64,000 nt of DNA from Terrimonas pollutisoli (GTDB taxonomy: Bacteria > Bacteroidota > Bacteroidia > Chitinophagales > Chitinophagaceae), in assembly GCF_029360765.1 (NCBI RefSeq), contig NZ_JARKNA010000003.1:372001-436000 (forward strand). Reading direction: 5' to 3'. The notes beneath the pieces were generated by a model that did no database searches, had not been told where the DNA came from, and was given only the letters and a program-made list of their open reading frames with translations. Each line of letters begins with the position of its first letter. Position 1 is the stretch's first letter. The translations under genes were made by a program, and so were the position numbers. Positions 1 through 8,067 of this stretch are shown here, piece by piece.

Positions 1-341
1 TACCCATTACAGAAGTAAAGGCGCATGATGATAAATCCTTTTTTGATTTCGAGGCTAAATACCAGGGAAAGTCAACGGAAACAACGCCTGCGCAGGTGGA
101 TGAAGCAATTGCAGATAAAATAAGGGATGCGGCAAAAAAGATATATTCGGTATTTAATTGCCGGGGAGTAGTCAGAATTGATTTCATTTACAATGAAGAA
201 AGCGGACAGCCCTATATGCTGGAGATTAATACAATCCCCGGTCAAAGCGAAGCAAGCATAGTGCCGCAACAGGTAAAAGCAATGGGATGGAGTCTGAAGG
301 AGTTTTATACTAAGTTGGTGGAAGAAGCGTTTGAAGATTAA
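1..341 (+). CDS. ddl: D-alanine--D-alanine ligase, C-terminal part (5' end outside window)
   Basis: This is the C-terminal ~112 residues of an ATP-grasp D-Ala-D-Ala ligase. The enzyme makes the D-Ala-D-Ala dipeptide for peptidoglycan precursors in the cytoplasm. The reading phase starts at base 3 and stays open to the TAA at 339-341. Seen: the FFDFEAKYQGKS segment, the acidic patch before VRIDFIYNEE, and MLEINTIPG, which holds the Glu and Asn that bind Mg-ATP in this family. The C-terminus is complete. The gene is followed by a 154-bp gap and a PASTA-domain protein, a common Bacteroidota neighbour that also fits a cell-wall role. Confidence 0.93.
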   Translation, partial: PITEVKAHDDKSFFDFEAKYQGKSTETTPAQVDEAIADKIRDAAKKIYSVFNCRGVVRIDFIYNEESGQPYMLEINTIPGQSEASIVPQQVKAMGWSLKEFYTKLVEEAFED

Positions 342-495
342 TTTTAAAATTTAGACCGATAGGGGAATAAATGATTTCCCATTACAAACCGACATTAAAT
401 TTTTCATTTCAACATTACACAAAGCAGGGATGAAAAATTTAATCAAAGGTTACTCTTGACATCAATAATAAAATTTACAAGAGAAATTTATCTGC

Positions 496-1314
496 ATGTT
501 CAAATTCATTACACACAAGCCATTATGGGCTAATATCCTTGCCGGGCTTCTTATTGCTGTTATTCTTTTTTTCATTTTTGTTTTTTCGCTCAATTGGTTT
601 ACGCACCATGACCAGTCAAAGACTGTTCCTTCCGTCGTTGGCAAATCATTCGAGGCAGCCAGGGAATTACTGGAACAAGGTGGATTTGAAGTGGAAATAC
701 AAGATTCCATTTATGTTGATAGTTCTAAACCGATGCATGTATTGAAACAAGTGCCGGAAGCGGATGAAAATGTAAAAGTGAACCGCACGGTATACCTGAC
801 AATAAACCGTTCTGTTCCACCAATGGTCGATATGCCTAATCTTGTGGGCTATAGTTACCGCAGTGCTGAAATGGCGCTGAAGAATTCTAATCTCAGGGTG
901 GGGGACACATCTTTCAAAGCAGATTTTGCAAAAAATGCTGTTTTGGAACAGCATTACAACGGATCGGTGATTACGCCAGGTACCAAAATCCGGATGGGCA
1001 GTAAAATTTCGCTGGTACTGGGCAATGGGGTAGGGGAGCGTCAATTTGTTGTACCAACTTTGATAGGCATGACCTATGGGCAAGCCAAGTCCTTACTGGA
1101 GTCACATGGCCTGAACTTAGGTGTTGTCATCGCTCCGGACATCGACGACACTGTTAATGCGTATATCTATAAACAAAGTCCGGAGCGGTACGATGCTGAT
1201 AAACGTTTCAGGTATATCCGGTCTGGGCAATTGATGGACATCTGGTTGCAAAAGGACAAACCTGTTACTGATAGTGTTGCGGCTCCATTAGAGGAGGAAG
1301 AGTTACCCGAATAA
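496..1314 (+). CDS. Membrane-anchored PASTA-domain protein
   Basis: A 272-residue protein with one N-terminal transmembrane segment (about residues 11-33, very rich in Leu, Ile and Phe) and then three PASTA-like repeats (about 40-105, 110-180 and 185-255). Each repeat opens with a VPS/MPN/VPT-type turn followed by an Ala-rich helix such as FEAARELLEQGG. PASTA domains bind muropeptides or beta-lactams, and the topology puts them in the periplasm. There is no kinase or transpeptidase domain. Position just behind ddl suggests a cell-wall sensing or scaffolding role (inference). The C-terminus is acidic (LEEEELPE). Confidence 0.85.
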   Translation: MFKFITHKPLWANILAGLLIAVILFFIFVFSLNWFTHHDQSKTVPSVVGKSFEAARELLEQGGFEVEIQDSIYVDSSKPMHVLKQVPEADENVKVNRTVYLTINRSVPPMVDMPNLVGYSYRSAEMALKNSNLRVGDTSFKADFAKNAVLEQHYNGSVITPGTKIRMGSKISLVLGNGVGERQFVVPTLIGMTYGQAKSLLESHGLNLGVVIAPDIDDTVNAYIYKQSPERYDADKRFRYIRSGQLMDIWLQKDKPVTDSVAAPLEEEELPE

Positions 1315-1316
1315 AC

Positions 1317-1324
1317 TACCTTTG
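1317..1324 (+). promoter_or_regulatory. Candidate -7 box of the rhodanese gene
   Basis: TACCTTTG matches the Bacteroidota -7 consensus TAnnTTTG and ends only 4 bases before the ATG, so a transcript from here would be leaderless or nearly so. No good -33 TTTG lies at 19-21 bases upstream, so this call is weak. Confidence 0.35.
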
Positions 1325-1328
1325 CGCC

Positions 1329-1634
1329 ATGCAAAATATAACCGTTGAAGAATTGAAAAGCCGCCTGGATGCCGGCGAAAAATTGAACATTGTTGATGTT
1401 CGTGAGCCACATGAAAATGCAGAATTTAATATAGGGGGCATTTTATATCCCCTGGGAAAAGTACAAACGATGATGGTGGATGAATTAGAACCATTAAAGG
1501 ACCAGGAAGTGATCGTGTATTGCCGTAGTGGGAACCGGAGCGGACAAGCTTGTCTTATTTTAGACACGTTGGGTTTTAAGAACACCAAGAACCTCGTTGG
1601 TGGAATGTTGGCATGGCAGGAGAGAGTGAAGTAA
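1329..1634 (+). CDS. Single-domain rhodanese-like sulfurtransferase
   Basis: A 101-residue one-domain rhodanese. Seen: IVDVREPHENAEFNIGG (the family's DVRE motif) and the active-site loop YCRSGNRSG with the catalytic Cys at residue 65, followed by the closing GGMLAW motif. These proteins carry a persulfide on the Cys and pass sulfur to acceptors. There is no signal peptide, so it is probably cytoplasmic. It starts 14 bases after the PASTA gene and converges with the TonB receptor gene, with a bidirectional terminator in between. The true sulfur acceptor cannot be told from sequence. Confidence 0.9.
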   Translation: MQNITVEELKSRLDAGEKLNIVDVREPHENAEFNIGGILYPLGKVQTMMVDELEPLKDQEVIVYCRSGNRSGQACLILDTLGFKNTKNLVGGMLAWQERVK

Positions 1635-1678
1635 CACAGAACCACGATTTTTGAGATTTTGAAAGATTATTAGGAAAT

Positions 1679-1713
1679 CAAAAGGCCGCCTAAAAATTTT
1701 AAGCGGCCTTTTG
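1679..1713. terminator. Bidirectional intrinsic terminator
   Basis: AAAGGCCGC (from 1681) and GCGGCCTTT (1703-1711) form a stem around an AT-rich loop, with T runs on both sides. It lies between the convergent rhodanese and TonB receptor genes. A wider inverted repeat (AGAACCACGAT at 1638-1648 and its complement at 1753-1763) brackets it and overlaps the receptor's stop codon. Confidence 0.7.
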
Positions 1714-1761
1714 ATTGTGACTATTTCCTAAAAATCCATATTAATCATGTCCATCGTGGTT

Positions 1762-3969
1762 CTATAGTTTAATATTCAACCCGATCATGAAATTCGTCCC
1801 GGCCATTGGAAAATAGAAATTTTCAGTAATGGTTTTAGTTAGATGGATATAACTGTAAGTGTAGCCATTGGGCTCATATTTTTTGTCAAACACATTATTT
1901 ACCTGCCCGATAATATTCCACTCGGAAAATATCTTGTTTTTTAACGTGAGTACTGCCCGGGCATCCATGGTATAAAAGCCATTTAATTTTCTCGCTTCAT
2001 TTTCGGTATTGTCAAGATATTGCTTGCCTACATATTTATTTAAAAAGCTGATCTCGAAGTTTTTTGCCGGCAAAATATTGATAGTGCCTCCAGCGATAAT
2101 AGCAGGCGAAAAGGCGATATCCGTTTTTTCATGGGTAACAGGTTTCTGTCCTGTCCAATCCCAGTTTGCATCATATTCATCCAGGTACTCGGTAAATGCT
2201 TTTATTTTGTTTTGACTAAGACTTAGATTAGCCACAGCATTCAACCATTTTGCAAAATTGTATCCACCCTGCAATTCAATGCCGGCACGATAACTATTGG
2301 GAACATTGATTCTTGTATAGGCTCCTACGTCATTGATCCTGCCTGTTAACACCAGTTGATTTTTGTACAGCATATAGTAAAGAGTAGCGCCGGCATAAGC
2401 CTTATTACTTCTTTTTTCAATGGCTGCTTCAAAATCATGCAATGTTTCTTTTTTGGGTTGGTTGGTAATCCCGGCTTCAAAGTCATCACGGTTTGGCTCT
2501 TTATTCGCCGCCGCATAACTTAAATAAGACTGCCAACCATTTTTGTTGTATTGAATGCCAACTTTAGGATTGATAAAGTCAAACTTGCGATTAATAACAA
2601 GGGTTGGATTATTAGAAAACCCGTTCATTTTATGCTGCACATGCCGGTATTGTAAATCCGCAAACAAGTTCCAGTACTGCATGAACTCGTATTGCCATTT
2701 GGTATAAAAATTTATGTCCGATTTCAATGCATCGAGATCATAATACCGGAAGCCTTTATCAAATCCAAACTGTGCCCAAATAATGTCGCCATAGTGTAGG
2801 CCATCATACACGGTCCAGCCACCACCAATGGTTACAGCATGTTTATCCTTTTTATATTGGGCTGAAATTATTTGACCATAGTAATAGTTATCGAGCCATT
2901 TCTGACGCACCAGGTCAGTTTTTTCAATAGTTGTATCACCCAATACCAGGTCAGGTTGACCATAAGCAGCAAAACTTTCCTGTGCTTTATAATTTTCATA
3001 ATAGCCTAATCCTCTCGACAGGAAAACAGCGGTATTAAAATTCCAGTTGTCATTAATGGCATGATTAAAAAATAACTGGTAATGTGTCTGACGATAATTA
3101 TCAGTTTCATTATCGTAAGGGACACCGGGTTTCTCAGTACCACTCGAATTCAAAGTGCGGTCCGTTTTCAATAAATATTCGGGAAGACCATTCCAGGCCT
3201 GGTAGGTTTTTTCTTTTCCAGAGAAAACATTCAATCTAAGCGACGATTTTTTAGTCATGTAGGCACCGGATAAATAAAACGCCTGCAAATTACTGCTGGC
3301 TCTGTCGATATAGCCATCGCTTGTTATCTGGCTCAGCCTGGCATCAATCGTAAAATGATTGTCAATTAAACCTGTGCCGGCTTTAACGGTATTCTTCCAT
3401 GAATTAAAGGAGCCATAGCTGTTGTTCAGTTCAGCGTACGATTTCAGGTTGACTTCATTGGTAGATAAACTGACGGTTGCGCCGAATGCTCCCATCCCGT
3501 TTGATGATGTACCTACACCCCGTTGAATTTGGATGGAACTCACAGATGAGACAAAATCGGGCAAATCAACAAAATAACTTCCTTGTGATTCTGCATCATT
3601 ATATGGAATGCCGTTCAATGTGACATTGATGCGGGTACCGTCGGTTCCGCGGATCCTCATGCCGGTATAACCAATCCCAGCACCTGCATCGGAATTGACG
3701 ACAACCGACGGAGTCTGGTTCAGGATAAAAGGGATGTCCTGGCCAAGATTGTTTTTCTGGATTTCTTTTTTCGACAAATTGGTTTTGGTAAACGGTGCTT
3801 TTTCACCCGCACGGATAGCTTTTACTTCGACTGGTGTAAGCAAATAAAAACTGTCGCTGGTTTCTTGTTTTTGTTCGGTTGGAACTTTTTCCCGATTTGC
3901 CGGGACTTGTTGTGCAAATAAAACAGAGGCTGAAAATAAAATACAGCTTGTGATTGCAATCCTCTTCAT
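1762..3969 (-). CDS. TonB-dependent outer-membrane receptor, probable thiamine uptake
   Basis: A 735-residue outer-membrane receptor with a signal peptide ending around FAQ (residue 20), a plug domain (about 45-160, with RGTDGTRINVTLNGIPYND and IQRGVGTSSNG) and a C-terminal beta-barrel ending in ...IGLNIKL. The N-terminal carboxypeptidase-like extension of SusC proteins is absent, so it resembles vitamin and siderophore receptors rather than glycan receptors. A TPP riboswitch lies directly upstream on the same strand, which points to thiamine or a thiamine precursor as substrate (inference). It is a single-gene unit: the next gene downstream is convergent. Import would need TonB-ExbBD encoded elsewhere. 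Confidence 0.88.
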   Translation of the reverse strand: MKRIAITSCILFSASVLFAQQVPANREKVPTEQKQETSDSFYLLTPVEVKAIRAGEKAPFTKTNLSKKEIQKNNLGQDIPFILNQTPSVVVNSDAGAGIGYTGMRIRGTDGTRINVTLNGIPYNDAESQGSYFVDLPDFVSSVSSIQIQRGVGTSSNGMGAFGATVSLSTNEVNLKSYAELNNSYGSFNSWKNTVKAGTGLIDNHFTIDARLSQITSDGYIDRASSNLQAFYLSGAYMTKKSSLRLNVFSGKEKTYQAWNGLPEYLLKTDRTLNSSGTEKPGVPYDNETDNYRQTHYQLFFNHAINDNWNFNTAVFLSRGLGYYENYKAQESFAAYGQPDLVLGDTTIEKTDLVRQKWLDNYYYGQIISAQYKKDKHAVTIGGGWTVYDGLHYGDIIWAQFGFDKGFRYYDLDALKSDINFYTKWQYEFMQYWNLFADLQYRHVQHKMNGFSNNPTLVINRKFDFINPKVGIQYNKNGWQSYLSYAAANKEPNRDDFEAGITNQPKKETLHDFEAAIEKRSNKAYAGATLYYMLYKNQLVLTGRINDVGAYTRINVPNSYRAGIELQGGYNFAKWLNAVANLSLSQNKIKAFTEYLDEYDANWDWTGQKPVTHEKTDIAFSPAIIAGGTINILPAKNFEISFLNKYVGKQYLDNTENEARKLNGFYTMDARAVLTLKNKIFSEWNIIGQVNNVFDKKYEPNGYTYSYIHLTKTITENFYFPMAGTNFMIGLNIKL

Positions 3970-4035
3970 TTTTTTAAGTTTAAACGGTTAAAAATGAGAG
4001 GGAAATGCTGTAGGAGAAAGGGCAGTAGGCTGCCA

Positions 4036-4140
4036 TCCTTCCCTGCGCAGGCATTACCCTGATCAGGTTTACGGGTATAATCTCAGATTGTCACCAAACC
4101 TCTCGAAGGGCCCTTCGTCAGGTTGGCTCAAACACCCCGG
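4036..4140 (-). ncRNA. TPP (THI-box) riboswitch
   Basis: On the minus strand the order of conserved TPP-aptamer blocks is CCGGGGTG, then an extended P3 hairpin (CGAAGG/CCTTCG), CTGAGATTATACCC, AACCTGATCAGGGTAATGCC and TGCGCAGGGAAGG. These are the core CUGAGA and the pyrophosphate-sensor helices of the THI element. It sits 66 bases upstream of the TonB receptor start. A hairpin follows at 4021-4034 (GGCAG CCTA CTGCC) with a short pyrimidine tract after it; it could be the expression platform, but no strong U run is present, so the switch could act on translation instead. Confidence 0.9.
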
Positions 4141-4268
4141 GAACACTGAAAACTTTAAAGCTTTCGTATTGAAAGTATAAGAACTGCCGCAAAAGTAAGA
4201 AGAAAATAAAATTATGTCGCTGTAACTTTCTTACTGCATCCTTCGTACTACTCAAAATCAACAAGTTT

Positions 4269-4982
4269 ATGAAAAAAACTATATTGTCACTTTTGCTTGT
4301 CACTGTTTTTGCTGTTGCCGGCTTGTCGCAAAAAACCATTAATGATCCCAATGCGGAGGTGCGGGAGGCTAAAAATTTCAGGGCGATTGAATTATCCAGT
4401 GCTTTTGATGTATACCTCACCCAGTCGAATGAAGAATCAGTGGCCGTAAGTGCTTCTGAAAAGAAATACCGGGAAAATATAAAAGTGGAAGTGAAAGGAG
4501 GTGTGCTCATTGTTGGTTATGACAATAAGGGCAAGTGGAACTCGGGTAATAAAAAACTGAAGGCTTATATTTCATTCAAGCAATTGGATAAACTAAATGT
4601 CAGCGGCGCCTGCGACGTTTACATCGTGGATGCGTGGAAAGCTGAAAATTTAAAACTGGATATGTCAGGCGCCAGCAATTTAAAAGGCAAAATAGATGCG
4701 CAAAAACTGATGATTGACCTGAGTGGCGCTTCCGATCTTACGCTGAACGGTGATGTGGGTCAATTAAATATTGAAGCCAGTGGCGCCAGTGATTTTAAAG
4801 GATTTGACATGATTGTTGATTATTGCAATGCAAAAGCCAGCGGAGCAAGTGATATTAAAATTACTGTTAATAAAGAGTTATCGGCTGAGGCCAGTGGTGC
4901 CAGCGATGTTAAATATAAGGGAGCTGGTTTAATCCGTGATATCAAAACAAGCGGTGCCAGTAGCATTTCAAGAAGATCATAA
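4269..4982 (+). CDS. Secreted GIN-domain protein (DUF2807, auto-transporter adhesin head-like)
   Basis: A 237-residue protein with a clear signal peptide (MKKTILSLLLVTVFAVAG..LSQ) and a DUF2807-type right-handed beta structure. Short repeats built on (S)GAS(D/N) recur about every 18-22 residues from residue ~115 to the end (SGACDVY, SGASNL, SGASDL, SGASDF, SGASDI, SGASDV, SGASSI). This spacing is typical of the GIN-domain family. The protein is probably exported to the periplasm or surface; the function of the family is unknown, with head-to-environment stress sensing suggested in some Bacteroidota. It is divergent from the riboswitch-controlled receptor gene and is followed by its own terminator. 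Confidence 0.85.
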   Translation: MKKTILSLLLVTVFAVAGLSQKTINDPNAEVREAKNFRAIELSSAFDVYLTQSNEESVAVSASEKKYRENIKVEVKGGVLIVGYDNKGKWNSGNKKLKAYISFKQLDKLNVSGACDVYIVDAWKAENLKLDMSGASNLKGKIDAQKLMIDLSGASDLTLNGDVGQLNIEASGASDFKGFDMIVDYCNAKASGASDIKITVNKELSAEASGASDVKYKGAGLIRDIKTSGASSISRRS

Positions 4983-5001
4983 TCAATGAAATTATTTGTA
5001 G

Positions 5002-5038
5002 AAAAAGCTGTTGTGAAAATAAACACAACAGCTTTTTG
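5002..5038 (+). terminator. Intrinsic terminator after the GIN-domain gene
   Basis: A perfect 14-bp stem (AAAAAGCTGTTGTG / CACAACAGCTTTTT) with an 8-base loop and a T tract. It insulates the GIN-domain gene from the tRNA promoter. Confidence 0.85.
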
Positions 5039-5045
5039 ATTTTTG

Positions 5046-5077
5046 TTTGGCTGCTAAGCTCTATGACCTTACATTTG
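5046..5077 (+). promoter_or_regulatory. Promoter of the initiator tRNA gene
   Basis: TTTG (5046-5049), a 20-base spacer and TACATTTG (5070-5077) match the Bacteroidota -33/-7 consensus. The -7 box ends three bases before the tRNA's first nucleotide, so the tRNA starts almost directly at the transcription start. Confidence 0.75.
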
Positions 5078-5080
5078 CAC

Positions 5081-5186
<106 letters not shown>

Positions 5187-5200
<14 letters not shown>

Positions 5201-5435
5201 TGTCTTATATAGTCAACAGCACAGAAAGATTTATATCGGATATACATCAAATCTAGCTGAAAGATTTAATTCGCATAACGAACTTGCGATAAAGGGTTGG
5301 ACAATAAAATTCAGGCCCTGGAAAATAGTTCATACAGAGATATTTGAAACCAAAGCACAAGCGATGCGTCGGGAAAAAGAACTTAAATCAGCTAGAGGCA
5401 GAGACTGGATTTGGCAAAAGATAGCTGATGAGTAG
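5187..5435 (+). CDS. Small GIY-YIG nuclease-domain protein
   Basis: An 82-residue single-domain protein (the ATG at 5187 is preferred over the upstream TTG). Seen: VYVLYS and YIGYTSNLAERFNSHN, the two halves of the GIY-YIG core with its catalytic Tyr and Arg, then the EIFETKAQAMRREKELK helix with the conserved Glu. This is the YhbQ/UPF0213-like short form that lacks a separate DNA-binding domain. It starts inside the 74-bp repeat that also contains the tRNA 3' part, and a second copy of that repeat follows its stop codon. The layout suggests a cassette tied to the tRNA gene; DNA cleavage activity is inferred from the family only. Confidence 0.88.
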
Positions 5436-5439
5436 TTCC

Positions 5440-5490
5440 GGGCTCATATCCGCCAGCTGGCGGACGGGAGTTCGATCCTCCCCTTCGCAA
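5440..5490 (+). pseudogene. Remnant of a second initiator tRNA-fMet
   Basis: GGGCTCATA (anticodon region, 5440-5448) is followed by a 16-bp palindrome, TCCGCCAGCTGGCGGA (5449-5464), in place of the 3' anticodon strand and variable loop. Then comes an intact T-arm and 3' acceptor strand (5465-5490). The 5' acceptor and D-arm are missing or unrecognisable, so it cannot fold as a tRNA. Confidence 0.8.
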
Positions 5491-5538
5491 CAGAGGAAAT
5501 CCGCCATCCGGCGGATTTTTGTTTATGTTTACGGTATA
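5465..5538 (+). repeat. 74-bp direct repeat, copy 2
   Basis: It is identical to 5127-5200 at an offset of 338 bases. Here the GIY-YIG start codon is followed after four codons by TAG, so no second nuclease gene exists. From 5539 to era (5704) I see no further gene or element. Confidence 0.9.
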
Positions 5539-5703
5539 GGTTTCTCAGTGATTGACATAAGATGTATTTACTTGATAATCGCCGTAATTGTGATTATTTA
5601 ATTTTTCCTAACAGTTGCTGTTTCAACTGGCAAGGATTGACTACCTCCTCCTTCTTGCAATTTGAAGCATCGGCTTGCCGGGAATCAACTGGACAAGTTT
5701 ATC

Positions 5704-6570
5704 ATGAAAGTCGGTTTTGTAAACATTTTTGGCAGACCCAATGCGGGTAAAAGCACCTTGTTAAATGCGCTGATGGGAGAGAAGTTGGCTATTGTGTCAC
5801 CGAAAGTACAGACCACCCGGCACAGGATAAAGGCGATCATGACCGAAAAAGATTACCAGGTCATTTTTTCAGATACGCCGGGTATCATTGAACCGAAATA
5901 CAAGCTGCATGAAAAAATGATGCAATCCGTTAAAGGAGCATTAGAAGATGCAGATGTGGCTTTATTGATTGTAGATGTGAATGAAAATTGGGAAGAGTGC
6001 AATACAATATTTGAAGCACTAAAGTTGAAAGTACCGGCAATAGTTGTCATCAATAAAATCGACAGAGCAAGCCAGGAAAAGATAAAGGAAGCTATTGCTT
6101 TTTTTGATAGCAAAAAATATTGTCGGAAAACAATCACGATTTCAGCTACCAGCGGTATTAACCTGAAGAATTTTTTAAAACCGATATTGGAATTACTGCC
6201 GGAAGGAGATCCGTTTTATACGGAAGATGATATCAGCGACCTGCCAACCAAGTTTTTTGTAAGCGAACTGATACGGGAAAAAATTTACGAATTAGCAGCG
6301 GATGAAATCCCTTATCACACCGCTGTACTGGTGAGAGAGTTCAAAGAAAAAACAACACTGGTAAAAATAGTGGCCGACATCATTGTTCACCGGGAAACGC
6401 AAAAGGCAATATTGATCGGTGAAAAAGGAAGTATGATCAAGAAGTTGGGCATGATGGCCAGAAAGGATATCGAAGAGTTTTTGCAACAAAAAGTTTTTTT
6501 GGAACTCTTTGTAAAAGTAAAACCGAAATGGCGGGAAAATGATTTGCAGTTGAAGGAGTACGGTTATTAG
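5704..6570 (+). CDS. era: GTPase Era
   Basis: A 288-residue Era. The ATG at 5704 (MKVGFVNIFGRPNAGKS) is chosen over an in-frame upstream ATG because family members begin just before the G1 loop. Seen: G1 GRPNAGKS (residues 10-17), G2 TTRHR, G3 DTPG, G4 NKID, and the C-terminal KH domain with ILIGEKGSMIKKLG. Era binds the 3' end of 16S rRNA and acts in 30S maturation and cell-cycle control. It is followed by a 175-bp palindrome-ended repeat and then der, another ribosome-assembly GTPase on the same strand. Confidence 0.97.
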   Translation: MKVGFVNIFGRPNAGKSTLLNALMGEKLAIVSPKVQTTRHRIKAIMTEKDYQVIFSDTPGIIEPKYKLHEKMMQSVKGALEDADVALLIVDVNENWEECNTIFEALKLKVPAIVVINKIDRASQEKIKEAIAFFDSKKYCRKTITISATSGINLKNFLKPILELLPEGDPFYTEDDISDLPTKFFVSELIREKIYELAADEIPYHTAVLVREFKEKTTLVKIVADIIVHRETQKAILIGEKGSMIKKLGMMARKDIEEFLQQKVFLELFVKVKPKWRENDLQLKEYGY

Positions 6571-6745
6571 CCCCCCTCTGTCCCCCTAAAGGGGGAACTT
6601 AGATCGGGACTGTCTGACTTTTGGGAAGAGTAAAATGTAGCAATAGATTTCTAAATATATTTTTAATCATTTCGTTAATTGAAGTTCTTGATTCAATAGA
6701 CAATTTCAATTATCGGAGTCTAAAAGTCCCTTTAGGGATTTAGGG
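6571..6745 (+). repeat. MITE-like element with C-rich palindromic ends
   Basis: It fills the whole era-der gap. Left end: a CCCCCCTCTG tract, then palindrome CCCCCTAAAGGGGG. Right end: palindrome TCCCTTTAGGGA then TTTAGGG, which is the inverted form of the left end. Read inward from the right end, the minus strand gives AGACTCCGATAATTGA, nearly the same as the sub-terminal sequence of the DUF559 element inside aroC (AGACTCCGATGATTGA). It carries no reading frame of note. The interior is AT-rich. Confidence 0.7.
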
Positions 6746-6746
6746 T

Positions 6747-8063
6747 ATGAGTTTTACAGTAGCAATAGTAGGTCGTCCAAACGTAGGGAAAAGTACATTT
6801 TTTAATCGCTTGCTGGAAGAGCGTAAAGCGATCGTTGACGACATGAGCGGCGTGACCCGTGACAGGCAATATGGTGTGGCTGATTGGAATGGAAAAAATT
6901 TCAACGTTATTGATACCGGTGGTTTTGTTGCTGGTAGCGAAGACGTTTTTGAAAAAGAGATTGCCAAACAGGTATTGATTGCCGTGGATGAAGCGGATGC
7001 GATACTCTTTATGGTCGATGCTCACACCGGCATGACTGACCTGGATGATTCAATGGCTCATGTTTTAAGAAGGAGTAAAAAACCTGTCTTCCTGACAGTG
7101 AACAAGGTTGATAATAACGAAAGGTTGCTGGAAGCATCGGAGTTTTATAGCCTCGGATTCGATCAAATATTTTTTATAGCGGCGGCCAGTGGCAGTGGTA
7201 GTGGTGAATTATTGGATGCGATCACCGAGTTAATTCCTGCTACACCCGACGAAGATGAAGAACAGGATGAAACAGCTTTACCAAAATTTGCGATCATCGG
7301 TCAACCGAATGTTGGAAAATCTTCATTATTGAATGCGTTGATAGGGCAGGAGCGGACTATTGTCAGTGAAATAGCAGGCACCACCCGGGATACGATACAT
7401 ACTCATTATAATCTTTATCAAAAAGAATTTGTCCTGATTGATACGGCAGGTATCAGGAGAAAATCCAAAGTGCATGAGGATCTTGAATTTTATTCCGTTA
7501 TCCGGGCTATCAAAGCTTTGGATGAAGCGGATGTATGTCTAATCTTGTTGGATGCTGAAAAAGGAATAGCGGCGCAGGATCTGAATATATTTTCCTTGGC
7601 CGCCAGGAAAGGAAAAGGGATAGTTGTATTGGTAAACAAATGGGACCTGGTAGCGAAAGAAACAAATACTGCCAAGGAATATGAGGCCACTTTAAAGAAA
7701 AGACTGGCACCATTTAAAGATGTGCCGATCCTTTTTATCTCTGTCAAAGAAAAGACACGCATTTTCAAAGCCATTGAAACGGCATTGGAAGTCTACGAAA
7801 ACCGCAAACGCAAAGTGCCTACATCAGAATTAAACAATGTGATGCAAAAGGCGATGGAAAACTATCATGCGCCTGTGGTTCGGGGGCATGCTATTAAAAT
7901 AAAATTTGTAACGCAATTGCCAACGGCGGTGCCATCGTTTGCCTTCTTCTGCAATTTTCCGGACGACATAAAGGCGCCTTACCAGAATTACCTGGAGAAT
8001 CAACTCCGCCAGCATTTTGATTTTACCGGCGTGCCGATCCGCTTATTTTTCAGAAAAAAATAA
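6747..8063 (+). CDS. der: Ribosome-assembly GTPase Der (EngA)
   Basis: A 438-residue tandem GTPase. First G domain: GRPNVGKST near residue 8, DTGG, NKVD. Second G domain: GQPNVGKSS near residue 185, DTAG, NKWD. The C-terminal KH-like domain ends in VPIRLFFRKK, as is typical. Der acts in 50S subunit assembly. The ATG follows immediately on the right end of the repeat element, so the element may contribute its 5' untranslated region. Confidence 0.97.
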   Translation: MSFTVAIVGRPNVGKSTFFNRLLEERKAIVDDMSGVTRDRQYGVADWNGKNFNVIDTGGFVAGSEDVFEKEIAKQVLIAVDEADAILFMVDAHTGMTDLDDSMAHVLRRSKKPVFLTVNKVDNNERLLEASEFYSLGFDQIFFIAAASGSGSGELLDAITELIPATPDEDEEQDETALPKFAIIGQPNVGKSSLLNALIGQERTIVSEIAGTTRDTIHTHYNLYQKEFVLIDTAGIRRKSKVHEDLEFYSVIRAIKALDEADVCLILLDAEKGIAAQDLNIFSLAARKGKGIVVLVNKWDLVAKETNTAKEYEATLKKRLAPFKDVPILFISVKEKTRIFKAIETALEVYENRKRKVPTSELNNVMQKAMENYHAPVVRGHAIKIKFVTQLPTAVPSFAFFCNFPDDIKAPYQNYLENQLRQHFDFTGVPIRLFFRKK

Positions 8064-8067
8064 GCGG

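Noticed and set aside
1762..3969. TonB receptor as a siderophore receptor
   Set aside because: Possible by fold, but the TPP riboswitch directly upstream gives a better specific explanation.
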